NCBI GenBank assembly: GCA_949825065.1
Contig: OX463842.1
Location: 1,495,501 to 1,559,500 of the forward strand
DNA: 64,000 bases
Origin: Odontocerum albicorne
Taxonomy: Eukaryota; Arthropoda; Insecta; Trichoptera; Odontoceridae
Direction of reading: 5' to 3'
Made by a program: the position numbers and the translations under genes. Each line of letters begins with the position of its first letter. Positions within the stretch are counted from its first letter, which is position 1. Below are positions 10,728 to 21,112 of this stretch, piece after piece. A model generated the notes under the pieces. That model was given only the letters and a program-made list of their open reading frames with translations. It did not search any database and was not told where the DNA came from.

Positions 10728-11080
10728 ATCCAACAACTTCTCAGTAGTGTTTATTTTAACCGGTTAAATCTGTGAAACTGTCGTAATGTTCATGTATTGT
10801 CACTTCTACATACCATCTTTGTCGCTTTTTACCACCATATTTGTCCCTAATTAACTGTCCTGTCAACCTCGTCTATCTCGTCGTATAAAATCAGTGATTC
10901 TCCGATCATGGTTTTACGCTAAACTTCCACAAAGACTGCCTTTTGGTTTTCAGTGCACCACTATTCGTTTTTCACCTAGTGTTTCACTATCTATGCTGGT
11001 TACATTCTAGAAACACCCACCAGCTGATATAAGACAGACACCATAGCTGACGTATTTCAAAATGCGAATTCAAAAGCATT
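10728..11080. other. unannotated
   Basis: No recognisable gene or repeat. Confidence 0.35.
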
Positions 11081-11372
11081 ACATCTCCTTTCAGTGAAAA
11101 CAGCACATCTCCCTTCAGCGAAAACATTAAATCTCCCTTCAGTGAAAACATCACATCTCCCTTCAGCGAAAACATTAAATCTCCCTTCAGTGAAAACATC
11201 ACATCTCCCTTCAGTGAAAACATTAAATCTCTCTTCAGTGAAAACATCACATCTCCCTTCAGTGAAAACATTAAATCTCCCTTCAGTGAAAACGTTACAT
11301 CTCCCTTCAGTGAAAACATTAAATCTCCCTTCAGTGAAAACATCACATATCCCTTCAGTAAAAAAATGTCTC
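11081..11372. repeat. 24-bp minisatellite with alternating 48-bp higher-order unit
   Basis: About twelve units of CTCCCTTCAGTGAAAACA plus a 6-base variable end. The end alternates between TCACAT and TTAAAT, giving a 48-bp dimer. Because 24 is a multiple of 3, three frames stay open and read as octapeptide repeats (MFSLKGDL/MFSLKGDV on the minus strand, TLNLPSVK/TSHLPSVK on the plus strand). No non-repetitive coding context flanks it, so I do not call a gene. Confidence 0.9.
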
Positions 11373-11884
11373 ATTTCCGATTTAAAAGAAATAACCACAA
11401 TGCAAAAAACTCACTAAGTCATACAGTGTACTTGAGTTACCTACTCCCTGTCGTACTGTATACAACTCGAAGCAGGTAACTTAAGATCTTGGGAGAACGC
11501 CTACCATTTCTTCTTGAGGTGACAGCAGAGTCAGTGTGTTGGCTATAGCCAGCGTGCTTCAAACAGTCAGCGTGCTGCGAACATGTTAAATGGGGTTCCC
11601 ATTTATGTGACGTTTACGGAAAGAAGTGTACGTCTAGAATCGGATTATTCTCAAAGACAACCTCTGTTGTCTATTTTTTAAGATTCATGTGTTTCACCAG
11701 AAATGTTGGATTTAAATGCTGATACTGCCTCGAAAATTAAAAAAAAAGCTTCTTGTCAAGTCCAAGAGTTTGCTTGATGACAATACTGTTCATCATGCGA
11801 TAGATTTACCATACATATGTGTATTAAACTTCGAGTGACGTGCCTATTTCAGTGGTTCTCAATCTGAAAATAATTAATACGCAA

Positions 11885-12050
11885 TTTAGAGAGTAAACTC
11901 TTCTCAAGAATACTCTAACTTGGGACTTGAACCCACTACTATTGACATATTAAAAATATTAGAAAATAAATACGTATAAGTTGAGTCTAACATTATGAAG
12001 GTAGAGGCTGCGGCCATTAGATTAGATACTTTCCCGCATCATTAGAAGAA
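11885..12050 (-). mobile_element. SINE-B copy
   Basis: On the minus strand TCTAATCTAATGGCCGCAGC is A-box-like and, ~85 bp on, GTGGGTTCAAGTCCC is a clear B box. The spacer (TTATTTTCTAATATTTTTAA) is longer than in a tRNA. Related copies lie at 2866, 16,630, 38,805, 54,810 and 55,265. Confidence 0.55.
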
Positions 12051-12639
12051 CTGTAAGTTCAAAAGGTGGAATTAAAGTGTAATACAATACTTCTGGTCGA
12101 TACTGTAGTTTATGAAACATGAAATGGCGTGTCAGTCCGCAAATAATGCGTTTTGAATAATTTAGAAATCAAAATGAATTTACATTCGACAAACGTCCCC
12201 CTGCGGAACTCAGGGTCGGCTCCGGGGCCCAAAGATTTGACCTCCCGTCTCGCGCCCCTCGCGCTTTGAATGACAAAATGACATAAACGTTATATTTTTT
12301 AGTTCAGTTCCCCCTGAAAAGCGAAACCTCCCGCGGGATTCGCGTGTCACTCGGATTTAACAATGACGAGAATGTGACGGATTTCGTAAAAAGAATGAAA
12401 CGTTTGTTAACTTAGCCTTGCGGAAATCCCTTTTAAGTTTTTTTCAATAACGTAGAGTAATATTGACTTTAATTTGAATATTTTAATATTGAAATATTGC
12501 TGTTTTTGTAAATATTTGCTAGTTTTTATAATTTATTGAATCACAAACAGTATATGTGGTTTTATGTTAAATATTGATTGATTCATATGGGTCCCCTTAA
12601 TATACATATCCAAATTGTCAATTCCTTTTTACGATCTCC
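12051..12639. other. unannotated, with a GC-rich patch
   Basis: Positions about 12,195-12,335 (around TCTCGCGCCCCTCGCG) are far more GC-rich than the surroundings, but contain no ORF, repeat partner or tRNA-like boxes that I can see. Confidence 0.35.
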
Positions 12640-12840
12640 GTAGTTTTATTGCTTAGAGGGTTATCTCCCAGCCCGGGGGTGGCGAATTCAATTCAAGCTG
12701 GAACCCAGATCTTATAAAATGATTCCAGCCTGGTTTTCACTTAAGGTATCTTTAACATCTTTCTGGTGACTGGAAAAGATTGCCACATTGCAATAAGCCT
12801 TTCACGTATTACTGTACATAACTTAAGTGTAACAAAATAA
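12640..12840 (+). mobile_element. SINE-A (tRNA head plus LINE-type tail)
   Basis: The head includes CGTAGTTTTATTGCTTAGAG and a weakened B box (GGCGAATTCAATTC). The body is AAGCTGGAACCCAGATCT and TTTTCACTTAAGGTATC. The tail ACTGGAAAAGATTGCC / ATTGCAATAAGCC is a mutated form of the CR1/L2-like LINE tail, ending in AACAAAATAATAAAA. Same layout as the minus copies at 14,885 and 36,115. Confidence 0.6.
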
Positions 12841-13179
12841 TAAAATTCTTACTGAAAAGTGTAGCCGGGAGACAACATTGTCTACGCATTCAATATTGGA
12901 GCCTTGTGGTAAAGAACTTCTAGAGCAGGCAAGTAATTCTCAGTTTACACCACACATCTAGGGGGGTATTGTTACTAGGTGAACTACTTTAATTAAGATG
13001 GATTTTTTTAAATAATAATGAGCCTTAATATAATTTACAGCCCTAATACCATGAAAAAATATTTTTGTTTTATTTTTCATATCGGGTTTTTATGAAGGAG
13101 ATTTATAATACGACTATTTGCGGCATAATTATGATATGTAACACACTTGTTTATAATAGATCTACAACCTTCTAATTAA

Positions 13180-14291
13180 CCTCTCCCTCCCTGTGATGTG
13201 TGACTAGTACACATTGCTTCTAAAAAACTTTAATATCTCTATAAATATAATAAATAATAGATTCAGATTTTAGGTATTTCTGTATAATACATTTACGCAT
13301 TGAATGTAAAAATAATATTAATAATAATTAGTACTTATCGGTCACATCCGAGATATTTTGTGAAAATCGGGAATAAATTCACCAATTCAATCAAATGTAT
13401 GCCAGTGTAGGAACCACGGTCGTCCCTGAATATTGTCAACACGCACGGTCAACGACCGACGAAACGACCTTCGGATATGTCCAAAGGTCGCATACCAGAA
13501 CATTGATATTGTTTACCCGCATACTATTCACGATACATTCCACAGTAGAAAGAGAACGCATCGCGCTGTCTCGCCGTTTTCGCCAACAAATTATCTACCC
13601 ACAATATTATTCGCGACGTCTGCGACCATCTCTGCACGCACAGGAGTGAGATAAAAATATATTGCGGGCGCACTCACGCGCCCCGTTCTGAATATGTATA
13701 AATACTTACTTACCGATAAATAAAGAATCATTAATCATTTGACAATTCATCACTGTTTACTATTCATTGCTTATTCACTCTCACTTTCCGCATTGCTAAT
13801 CGACGTATTTTATTTTAAATACCAAACAATCAAAATCATCAGCGCGTCCTTCAAGGACATCCGCTAAACCAGTGTGTGACGTAAGTATATTCATTCTAAA
13901 AGCGTTATGTGTGAGGATGCGACCCTATTCACGTCTAACTCTCACTCTACTTCGGTATATGGGAACGCAAGAAATAGAATCTTAGTTCGCAATTCTGTTT
14001 CTTTCTTCGAGGTACAACAGTCCGAGACCGACCCATCTCAGTTCTCAGGAGCTCTGGGGCATCCATTTGAGGTGGTCTCTTCGCCCGTTTTGTAAACGTC
14101 AGTGAATACTTTTTTCATGTTTTCAGCCATTAAATTTCAATTATTATCACTTTTGAAATTTAATTAATTTAAGCGATTGGCTATGAATATTCTTATTTTT
14201 CTGATTTTAAATCGCTCATTTTTACATGTACTCGTATATTGAATACACATCATCAGAACGCGAGGATTTTTTTAGCACAGGAAAGGAAAGA
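13180..14291 (+). mobile_element. piggyBac-like MITE, copy B, split by an LTR-like insert
   Basis: It is preceded by TTAA (13,176-13,179), runs through GATGTGTGACTAGTACACAT to ATTGAATACACATCATC and ends near GCACAGGAAAGGAAAGA; the right TTAA is mutated. It is colinear with the 5130 and 51,412 copies except for a 461-bp insertion at 13,408-13,868. Confidence 0.7.
13408..13868. mobile_element. probable solo LTR nested in the piggyBac-like MITE
   Basis: The insert is flanked by CCAGTG duplicated at 13,402-13,407 and 13,869-13,874; other MITE copies have this site once. It is GC-richer than the host element and carries a TATA box (TATAAATA, 13,697-13,704), followed 15 bp on by AATAAA (13,719-13,724), the order seen in an LTR. 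Exact ends are ambiguous by a few bases, and no internal retroelement region is present. The alternative is a non-autonomous DNA element. Confidence 0.5.
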
Positions 14292-14884
14292 TTATTAATA
14301 AAAATACTTCTTTAATAGTACGAGAAAACTAAAAAAAAAAACATATTTTCAGGCTAGCTGTGAAACTGGACCTCCATTGACAAAATCAACAAATTAATCA
14401 ATTATACTAGAACAGTGAAGGGTGCTACAAGTGAACAAACTGTCAGACAACGATATCCAAAACAGAAAAAAACTATACTATGCAGGTCAGAAGAACCGAT
14501 TCCAATTAAATATAACTAATGAATTGGGATACGGCTAGAAAAACGGTAAAAAGATAACCTCTAAATTGGTTTGGTTTTGCAGCATTTAACCTGTTTATAA
14601 ACCTTGCAGTAAATTTATTTTATAAGGCGTTAAAAATCCACAACTTTATGTTCTTCGTTTATTTATAACAGACAAGTATTTTCACAACAAAAACTTAAGT
14701 AAAAATTTTCCATAATTCATGTGATTTTAAATCAGTTTCAGACTAAAACACCACTAGCACTTTTTTTTATAAAAATGGGAATAAAGGATAGGGTGCAGGT
14801 TGAAACGCATCTGATTTTCTTGTGGTCGGGCTCGGTTTCTGTTCTGGGGGCTATGAGATGAACGCAAACCTTCTTATAGCTTTT
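14292..14884. other. unannotated
   Basis: No feature recognised. The minus frame at 14,738-15,043 is driven by the SINE at its start. Confidence 0.35.
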
Positions 14885-15062
14885 TTTTTTCAACCTGGCT
14901 AGATTATTGCTTTGTGGCAATCTCTTCCAACCAACCACAAAGATGTTTTTATAGACCTTAAATGTTAACCAGACTAGAATCCTTTTTAAAAAAACCTGGG
15001 TTCCAGCGGGGATCGAACCCGCAACCTCCGGATCGGCAGACAAGTGTCTTACAGCTTATCTC
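14885..15062 (-). mobile_element. SINE-A, clearest tRNA head
   Basis: On the minus strand: AGATAAGCTGTAAGACAC (A box region), GATCCGGAGGTTGCGG, then a perfect-looking B box GGTTCGATCCCC, then GCTGGAACCCAGG, a body, and the tail TTGGTTGGAAGAGATTGCC with CAATAATCTAGCC. About 180 bp in all. It is not a working tRNA gene because no acceptor stem forms. Confidence 0.65.
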
Positions 15063-15870
15063 CTAAATGTATTTTCTTTGAGTTTTCCTGAAATATATAT
15101 ATATACAATTTCAGGATACATGTATAATATATGTGTACATACAATATTGGTATCAAAAAAGCTGTATTTATTTATTACTAATTAACCTTTACTTTTTAAA
15201 ACAATATGGCAGGTCCTCTCGATTAAAAACATAACAAAAGTATTGCATGACAAAAAACTGCTTAATGTATGGCATCACAATGAAAAACGGTATAACCCAT
15301 TGAATCACAAAATGATTACGTGGAAAAAAATTATTTAATAAGTTAAATATAATTTATTTGAATTGATTCATCAAAGGTTTCGGCCTTACCATTCCACTTG
15401 AAGAATGGCTCGGGAGAGGAAGTAGCAACACGTGTAACGAGAATTAATTTAAATAATGGAATAAGAAATTAGTTTATTGTTAAATATTATATTAAATATT
15501 TTTAAAAGGTTTACATTTTCTTTAATTTTTACTCCTATGTATGAAAAGTGAAAAACATTTACTGAAATTTCAAACACAAATATAAATGCAATTTTGAGCG
15601 CACGGTAATTCATACAAAGCCTTTTGAAGGAGGCTCAATGCGTCGAGCGAGGGGTAGTGCTGTTTGTTTGGTAAAACCATTTTGTATTGTAACACGAGCG
15701 TGGAGCACCGGCAATTAATTTGAAAAAACAAAAATACATTCATCTATTATTCTATTTGTGTTTTACACGAATCATAAATACAAATATATAGGGAAGGTTC
15801 CGATATCAATTATATTGAAAAGCTTTTGTTTGTTTGATGTTATTTTTTTTTACAAGCGTACCTTTAACCT
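15063..15870. other. unannotated AT-rich
   Basis: Contains a short (TA)n near 15,095 and no recognisable gene or repeat. Confidence 0.35.
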
Positions 15871-15884
15871 TTTGTGGAAAAAAT

Positions 15885-16290
15885 GATAGGCTGATGTAAA
15901 AAGCATGCATTGAGAAGAATACTTGGGGTGACTATGCATGACAGAGTACGAAATAAAAGAATTAGGGATGAATATGAACTTAAGGCTGATATGTTGAGTA
16001 AGATGAAATGGTTTGGCAATGTGGAACGAATGAATGAATGAAGTAAGACTAAAAAAACAAATATAAAGTACAAATATGAGTAAGAGGCGTGTGAGAAGAG
16101 AGCAAAAAAGTATGGTTAGATCAAGTGAATCGTATTTTGAATGATGGAAAAGTAGAAAGTTAGATAAATCGTAGAAGTTGTATTAGAAGTTGAGTGAATA
16201 TGGATGAAGCTAAGAATGTGTGGTGAAACAGGAAAGTCTGATGTTCTGTCCTCTGCCTACCCCGACAGAGAAATGGCGTGATGGAGGAAA
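15885..16290 (+). pseudogene. RTE-A LINE ORF2 C-terminus, decayed
   Basis: Fragments read MHRRILGV..HDRVRNKRIR, then EYELKADMLSKMKWFGNVER, then frame breaks, LDQVNRILND and a final DVLSSAYPDREMA-like end. The order matches other RTE-A copies. Confidence 0.65.
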
Positions 16291-16329
16291 CCTTTAATTT
16301 AAAAGGTATAATTCTCGTTGGTATTTAAC

Positions 16330-16460
16330 TTTTAAGATTTCTTTCCTATTATGTATTTACTTACGGCCTCATTTACATTTTTCTGTTAGGTCGGAAGAGA
16401 TTACCAAATGGTAATAAACCCACTTTGTTGTACAAGATTGAGGTACAAAGAATTAAAATT
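16330..16460 (+). mobile_element. SINE-A or LINE tail fragment
   Basis: GGTCGGAAGAGATTACCAAA then TGGTAATAAACCCAC is a mutated form of the shared tail. The head is not recognisable. Confidence 0.45.
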
Positions 16461-16629
16461 ATCTAAATACTATTACATTTATCTAAAATTCCAGCGCAGC
16501 ATTTTAAATTTAGGACCAGATGAAAGACACGTTTTTCGCGTGAAGTTCTGTTAATAATTTTTTTTATTTTTGAGATATTCTAGTTGAAGTTATTTATAAA
16601 AAAATATTTAAAAAAACAAAGTTTATAGC

Positions 16630-16720
16630 CCAGCTAAGAGAACAAACCCGCTTCAAGGCCCCACTAATTCGGGATTCGAACCCACTATTAACTACTAACA
16701 AATTAAAATAATACTAAACA
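16630..16720 (-). mobile_element. SINE-B fragment
   Basis: On the minus strand TAGTGGGTTCGAATCCCGAA is an excellent B box. It is followed by CTTGAAGCGGGTTTG and preceded by the AT-rich spacer. Confidence 0.5.
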
Positions 16721-16737
16721 AATATAAAATATCAATA

Positions 16738-17350
16738 TGCTTGTTTGGCTCCCATGACATACAATGACGTGCCGAATTAAATAATGATAAAGGAAGGAAA
16801 ACCATTTAGACAGTCGATCGGAGCGTAGTTGTTATTGCGGCAGGATTTTGAGTACTTGGGCTTTCAGGATGAATGACGTGTGAAAAAAAATTGTGTGGGC
16901 TCTTGAGTGTGGGTTTCTTATTGTTGTTTTAATTTTTGTTGTTTCGTATTTGTGTTTCTGTATATTTTTGTTTTTATTTTTATTCTTGTGCGTTATATTA
17001 TGGGATGAACATTTTTGGTCTTTCTGGAGTGATGCTGTGTGAAGAGTTTGATTCCGCATGATGTTTTCAGTTGTAATTGAGTGTCACTGTTTGTCAGGTT
17101 GATGAGAACGTGCAACGGGGTTTTGTTTTTGTGAAATCAAAAATCAGAAAGAAGTATCGATTTATTTTTTCATGCTAAATATCCTCAGTGAGATACAGGC
17201 AAAAGCTAAGTTTACTGGGAACACGACGAATGAAAGGCAACAAACCCAGATCCATTAAAATAGTGTGTCCAAATTAAAAAACCTGTTGTTTTTTCGCAAA
17301 ATGTGTTTACTTCTTGTCATGTGTAATAATAAATAATAAATAAATAAAAT
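16738..17350 (+). mobile_element. 5'-truncated 3' end of the 26-30 kb LINE family
   Basis: From TTGTTTGGCTCCCATGACAT onward it matches 29,866-30,490: AGACAGTCGATCGGAGCGT, GATTTTGAGTACTTGGGC, TTTCATGCTAAATATCCTCA and a tail of AATAAATAAA repeats. Only the last ORF2 codons and the 3' UTR remain. Minus-strand Lys/Asn-rich frames here are antisense of the UTR. Confidence 0.8.
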
Positions 17351-17414
17351 ATTAATAAAATGATTGAGGTTAAATAAACTTAGTGGCAAATGTCATTAGA
17401 ATATACTTACTTGT

Positions 17415-17520
17415 ATCTACATATGTTCAGAAAAACATATCTGTTAAGAAAACTTACCAATGAAAGACGAACTACAAAGAAACGTTTGTAGATCTTCCAA
17501 TGTGTGATAGTAACACGGTT
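17415..17520 (-). repeat. dispersed repeat B fragment
   Basis: On the minus strand TTTCTTTGTAGTTCGTC and TTGGTAAGTTTTCTTAACAG match the copies at 2400, 31,660 and 55,440. Confidence 0.5.
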
Positions 17521-17595
17521 GTGATAGTTGTAAAGTTGTCTTCAAGTGCTCAATTACTGTATACGCAGTATACGCCACCCATACTATATACCTAA

Positions 17596-17823
17596 GGCTA
17601 AATTCAGATGGTCGCGCGTGAACACGCGTTGCAGAAATCGCTGGAATACACGCGTAAAAAGATTCAAAATGCTCATGTACAATTGTTTATACGGTCGCGC
17701 AATGAAACGATGCGCTTTTGCGCGACCATATAAACAATTGTATATGAGCATTAAAATCTTTTTACGCGCGTATTCCAGTGATTTGAGCAACGCGCGTTCA
17801 CGCGCGACCATCTGAACTTAGCC
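17596..17823. repeat. 228-bp GC-rich near-perfect palindrome
   Basis: The left arm starts GGCTAAATTCAGATGGTCGC. The right arm ends in its inverse with one change (CCATCTGAACTTAGCC, 17,808-17,823). The arms pair almost throughout, meeting in a short loop around GAAACGATGC near 17,710. Rich in CGCG, unlike its surroundings. Both strands therefore encode nearly the same peptide (shared NCLYGRA), which is an artefact. It has the form of a hairpin MITE or a foldback remnant; no clear target duplication. Confidence 0.85.
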
Positions 17824-18210
17824 ACGCTAAGCGATAGACCATTCCATACGATAAACCCAAAAACGGCAAAAGCTATTTCATAAAAACCCACCCTATATAA
17901 TCGATTTTGAACCATCAATTTATTAGATGCAAAAAAAACATCTTTATTTAGATTTAGAGACTTTGGGAGGCTCAGAGGATGTAGTTTGGAATTACAGTTG
18001 TATTACAAGGTATAACAGCTGTTTTAGTAGTTGGTGTGAATATATATAACCTGACGTTTAAAAGAATCCTAGAAATATTGAAGAACCTGAAATATTTTCT
18101 CCTTTAAGCATGGAAAGCGGAAGCAAAAATATTACGAATGTAATTTTTTTTATTCTCATTATTGAGAAACTATGGATAAAAATATACCATAGAAAAATTT
18201 TAACAGTCTG
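17824..18210. other. unannotated
   Basis: No recognisable feature. Confidence 0.35.
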
Positions 18211-18588
18211 TTTATTTATTTATTTCACACTTTTATTGCAAATACAATCTGGCGGGTTTATTTCCAGGCGGCAATCTCTTCCAGCCAACCAGATAAAAGT
18301 AAATGATGCAAGTTAGATGGTTGCGTAAATCATTCAAATGACTATCCATCCACACGAAATCCATAAACACATACGTGAGCATATGTCCACGCACCCCACA
18401 AAGACAGACAATCACCAGAACATCCTTTTTCATATAAAGTAAGATATCATCAATCAATAGAAAAGGAAGAGATAGTGGAAAGGAAAGGAAAAATCAGGAA
18501 GGGAACACGTTATTTTACTGACTAGAAATTAAGAGTTTTTTCAGTCGCTTCTTAAAGCATGCCAAGGACGGAGCGAGTCTTATATTGG
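18211..18588 (-). mobile_element. CR1/L2-like LINE 3' end
   Basis: Minus strand: ORF2 end (TRSVLGML.. or its other frame KKRLKKLLIS), UTR with TGATTGTCTGTCTTTGTGGG, tail TTGGCTGGAAGAGATTGCC, and an end of AAATAAATAAATAAA. Near full agreement with 10,333-10,727. Confidence 0.7.
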
Positions 18589-18596
18589 TCAGTCTA

Positions 18597-19479
18597 TGGA
18601 AGGCATCTTCATTGCCTCCCTTCCCCCAATTAGGGGTGACTAGATGCAAGGCAAACATAAAGAGATAGGGTTAATTGAGTGAGGGTGACAGTAAATGAGA
18701 TTGTGAGGAATGTACAAGACTCACAACATATGCTGATTTGTCCGTACGTTAGAACTTCATGCTTTGGGCAGGACATGATTGATACGAATGAGATAACAAC
18801 CACTGTTTCATCCTGCTGAAAACACAAGACAAAGTTGATGATCCAGACAATGATATGAATGTGTTGCAGAATAGCAATGCCAACATGTGCGATTATGTAC
18901 TCCAGCGGTTTAAACTCAAAGGTTCGATTTATGTATCCGAACACAATGATTTAAACATCTACCCTCTTTAATATATCCTGATCACCAATTTAAAATTGTT
19001 GAAGAGTTACCGTAAGAATAAGTGAACAACATCTGACGAATGTTCAGACTAAAAACTTTTGTTTAAAGTTAAAAAAATTACACCTTTTGATAACAGGTTC
19101 CCATCGGACTTTTTAACCGTGTGCTGGATGCAATGGTAGAATAATCGATGAATAAATCCAACAGAAAAATCACTCGAAAATGTATCAATCCAATTCGTCT
19201 GCGGGAATACAACGGCCAGTTATTTGTCTGCATGACTGCCTCTTGTTTGTTTTTTCCACCGCAGCTTCAATTCAATCCACTCTTGCGTGATCGCTGCTTA
19301 CCAACAAAAAAATAAGTTTGGTTTTATTAAATTTTCTAAATGCCAAAAATGTATAAAGAAAAATATAATAAAATGACACCACTGCGTGAAATAACAGTTA
19401 TCCTTTTTTGATCAAAGTAATCGGTACATTTACTCGTATTTAGCAGCCATGAACCCCGACAGTTCACAGACTGGTTTAC
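18597..19479. other. unannotated; left edge of the duplication falls inside
   Basis: A hydrophobic minus-strand frame (18,630-18,944) spans the duplication start at 18,768. It has no motif I recognise and only part of it is duplicated (39,573-39,749). Confidence 0.35.
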
Positions 19480-19483
19480 TTAA

Positions 19484-20036
19484 TTCTCTTCCTGTGCTAA
19501 AAAAATCGGTGCGTTCCGGCGCTGTGTATTCAATACACATGTAAAAATGAGCGATTTAAAATAAGAATATTTAAAGCCAATCGCTTAAATTAATTAAATT
19601 TGAAGTCAAAAGTGATAATAATTGAAATTTAATTGCTGAAAACATGAAAAAAAAAAAACATCGGCCAACGTTCACAAAACGAGCAAAGCGACCACCTCTA
19701 CCAAAAGCCGCAGACCTACTCAGCGAGGGAAGCGAACGAACTGAGATTCTATTTCTCGCGTTCCCATATACCGAAGTAGAGTGAGAGTGAGACGTGAATA
19801 GCGTCACTTCCTCACCCATAGCGGTTTTTTCAAATGAATATATACGTCACACACTGGCTTACGTTTGATTTTATTGGTGAATTTATTCTCGTTTTTCTCA
19901 AAATATCTTTGATGTGACCGATAAGTGTATTACGGAGAAATACCAAAAATCTGAACCCAGTATTTATTATATTTATAGAGATATCAAAGTTTTTAGAAGC
20001 AATTTGTACTAGTTACACATCACGGGGTAGGAAGGG
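19484..20036 (-). mobile_element. piggyBac-like MITE, copy C (duplication copy 1)
   Basis: Left flank TTAA (19,480-19,483), right flank TTGA (20,037-20,040, mutated). On the minus strand it reads from CCTTCCTACCCCGTGATGTG to TAGCACAGGAAGAGAA. Colinear with 5130-5708 inverted. Confidence 0.75.
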
Positions 20037-20041
20037 TTGAA

Positions 20042-20115
20042 AGGGGTTTATGGGTATGCAGTAACGCATTAGTATTCCATGTGGAAGGTCGTCGGTTCAC
20101 ACCCGTGCTGTGCAC
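20042..20115 (+). mobile_element. tRNA-Arg-like SINE head (copy 1)
   Basis: TATGGGTATGCAGTAACGCA then TTAGTATTCCATGTGGAAGG and TCGTCGGTTCACACCCGTGC follow the order A box, anticodon arm, variable loop and B box of an arginine-type tRNA, but without matched acceptor ends. It lies between the piggyBac-like MITE and repeat C. The identical partner is at 40,847-40,920. Confidence 0.5.
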
Positions 20116-20430
20116 ACCCGTGCCCTTTGAATGACACAGCCATTTTTTATCCAGTATTCGGGGTTTAAGGATACCTATGACTTTGTTCAAATTTATTTTT
20201 ACAAAATCAGAGAGAAAAAACACATGAGGTGTGCTCCGATCGTCTCACTTTGATATGCCATCGGATCCAGCACAGCAATATGGCCGATGAGTTTGCTGGT
20301 ATGCAGCGGCTCACTCACTTAAAAGAAAAAAATCCTCGTCATAGCTTCGCCTTCCAATTGGATTGACGTTGGAATGGGGAGAGTATCCTGGAGTACTAGG
20401 TCCAGCAACGACGAAAACGATTTAGAAGAC
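20116..20430 (-). repeat. dispersed repeat C (copy 1)
   Basis: The minus strand reads TCGTCGTTGCTGGACCTAGT, then ACCAGCAAACTCATCGGCC, then TCATAGGTATCCTTAAACCC, the same order as 3553-3870. The first visible differences between duplication copies fall here (about 20,317 and 20,347). Confidence 0.6.
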
Positions 20431-20898
20431 TATTTTTTTTTTTGGACAAACCAGTATTACGAAATATTCTTAATCAAAAAAAATATATTATTTAACATTA
20501 TTGATGCTATCGATTTCCAATTCACATAATTTTATTTTTTTGTTAGGAAAATCAAAACTGAATGCTTTGATTGTTGTATATTCTTTATTAATTTACTCAG
20601 TGACAGTGTTTCGTTATACAATGACTTTGTCAAACAATTTGACTAGGCCATTGTACGGCGAAAGAACTGTCACTGAATAAATTAATTAAGGATGCAGAAC
20701 TATTGAAACGTTTAATTTTGTTGTTCGTAATTATTACAGTATTTCACATCTCAATTTCTTGGCAATCTTTCTTGCCTAGTTCATAAGACGCTTTTATTCT
20801 GACCCTGACTGTTAAATTTTGAATGTTATAAAAAAAACCGTTTTAGAATGCCTAGAAAAACCAGATTGACCGAAAAAAGTGTGTTGAGATTATCATTT
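20431..20898. other. unannotated (copy 1)
   Basis: AT-rich; no recognisable feature. The partner at 41,233-41,727 differs by short indels and by an extra TTCTGGTGGCCGCTAAAC-type segment near 41,562. Confidence 0.35.
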
Positions 20899-21112
20899 AA
20901 CTAGTATTTAAGAATTGCTTGTAACAATGAACTAGTATTTAAGAATTGCTTGTAACAATGTACTAGTATTTAAGAATTGCTTGTAACAATGAACTAGTAA
21001 TTAAGAATTGCTTGTAACAATGAACTAGTATTTAAGAATTGCTTGTAACAATGAATCAATATTTAAGAATTGCTTGTAACAAATAACTAGTATTTAAGAA
21101 TTGCTTTCGATG
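20899..21112. repeat. 31-bp VNTR, seven units (copy 1)
   Basis: The unit is AACTAGTATTTAAGAATTGC plus TTGTAACAATG, with starts at 20,899, 20,930, 20,961, 20,992, 21,023, 21,054 and 21,085. The partner array has three. Confidence 0.9.

Noticed and set aside
10987..11417. Octapeptide-repeat proteins on both strands
   Set aside because: Open frames follow from a 24-bp period; no non-repeat coding sequence, promoter or splice context.
17546..17815. 89-aa and 75-aa ORFs on opposite strands sharing NCLYGRA
   Set aside because: Identical peptides on both strands are a consequence of the palindrome.
18630..18944. Hydrophobic 104-aa minus ORF resembling a membrane receptor piece
   Set aside because: No receptor motif, no splice-linked neighbours, and it straddles the duplication edge.
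20042..20115. Functional tRNA-Arg gene
   Set aside because: A and B boxes are present but acceptor ends do not pair and the context is repeat C; read as a SINE head.
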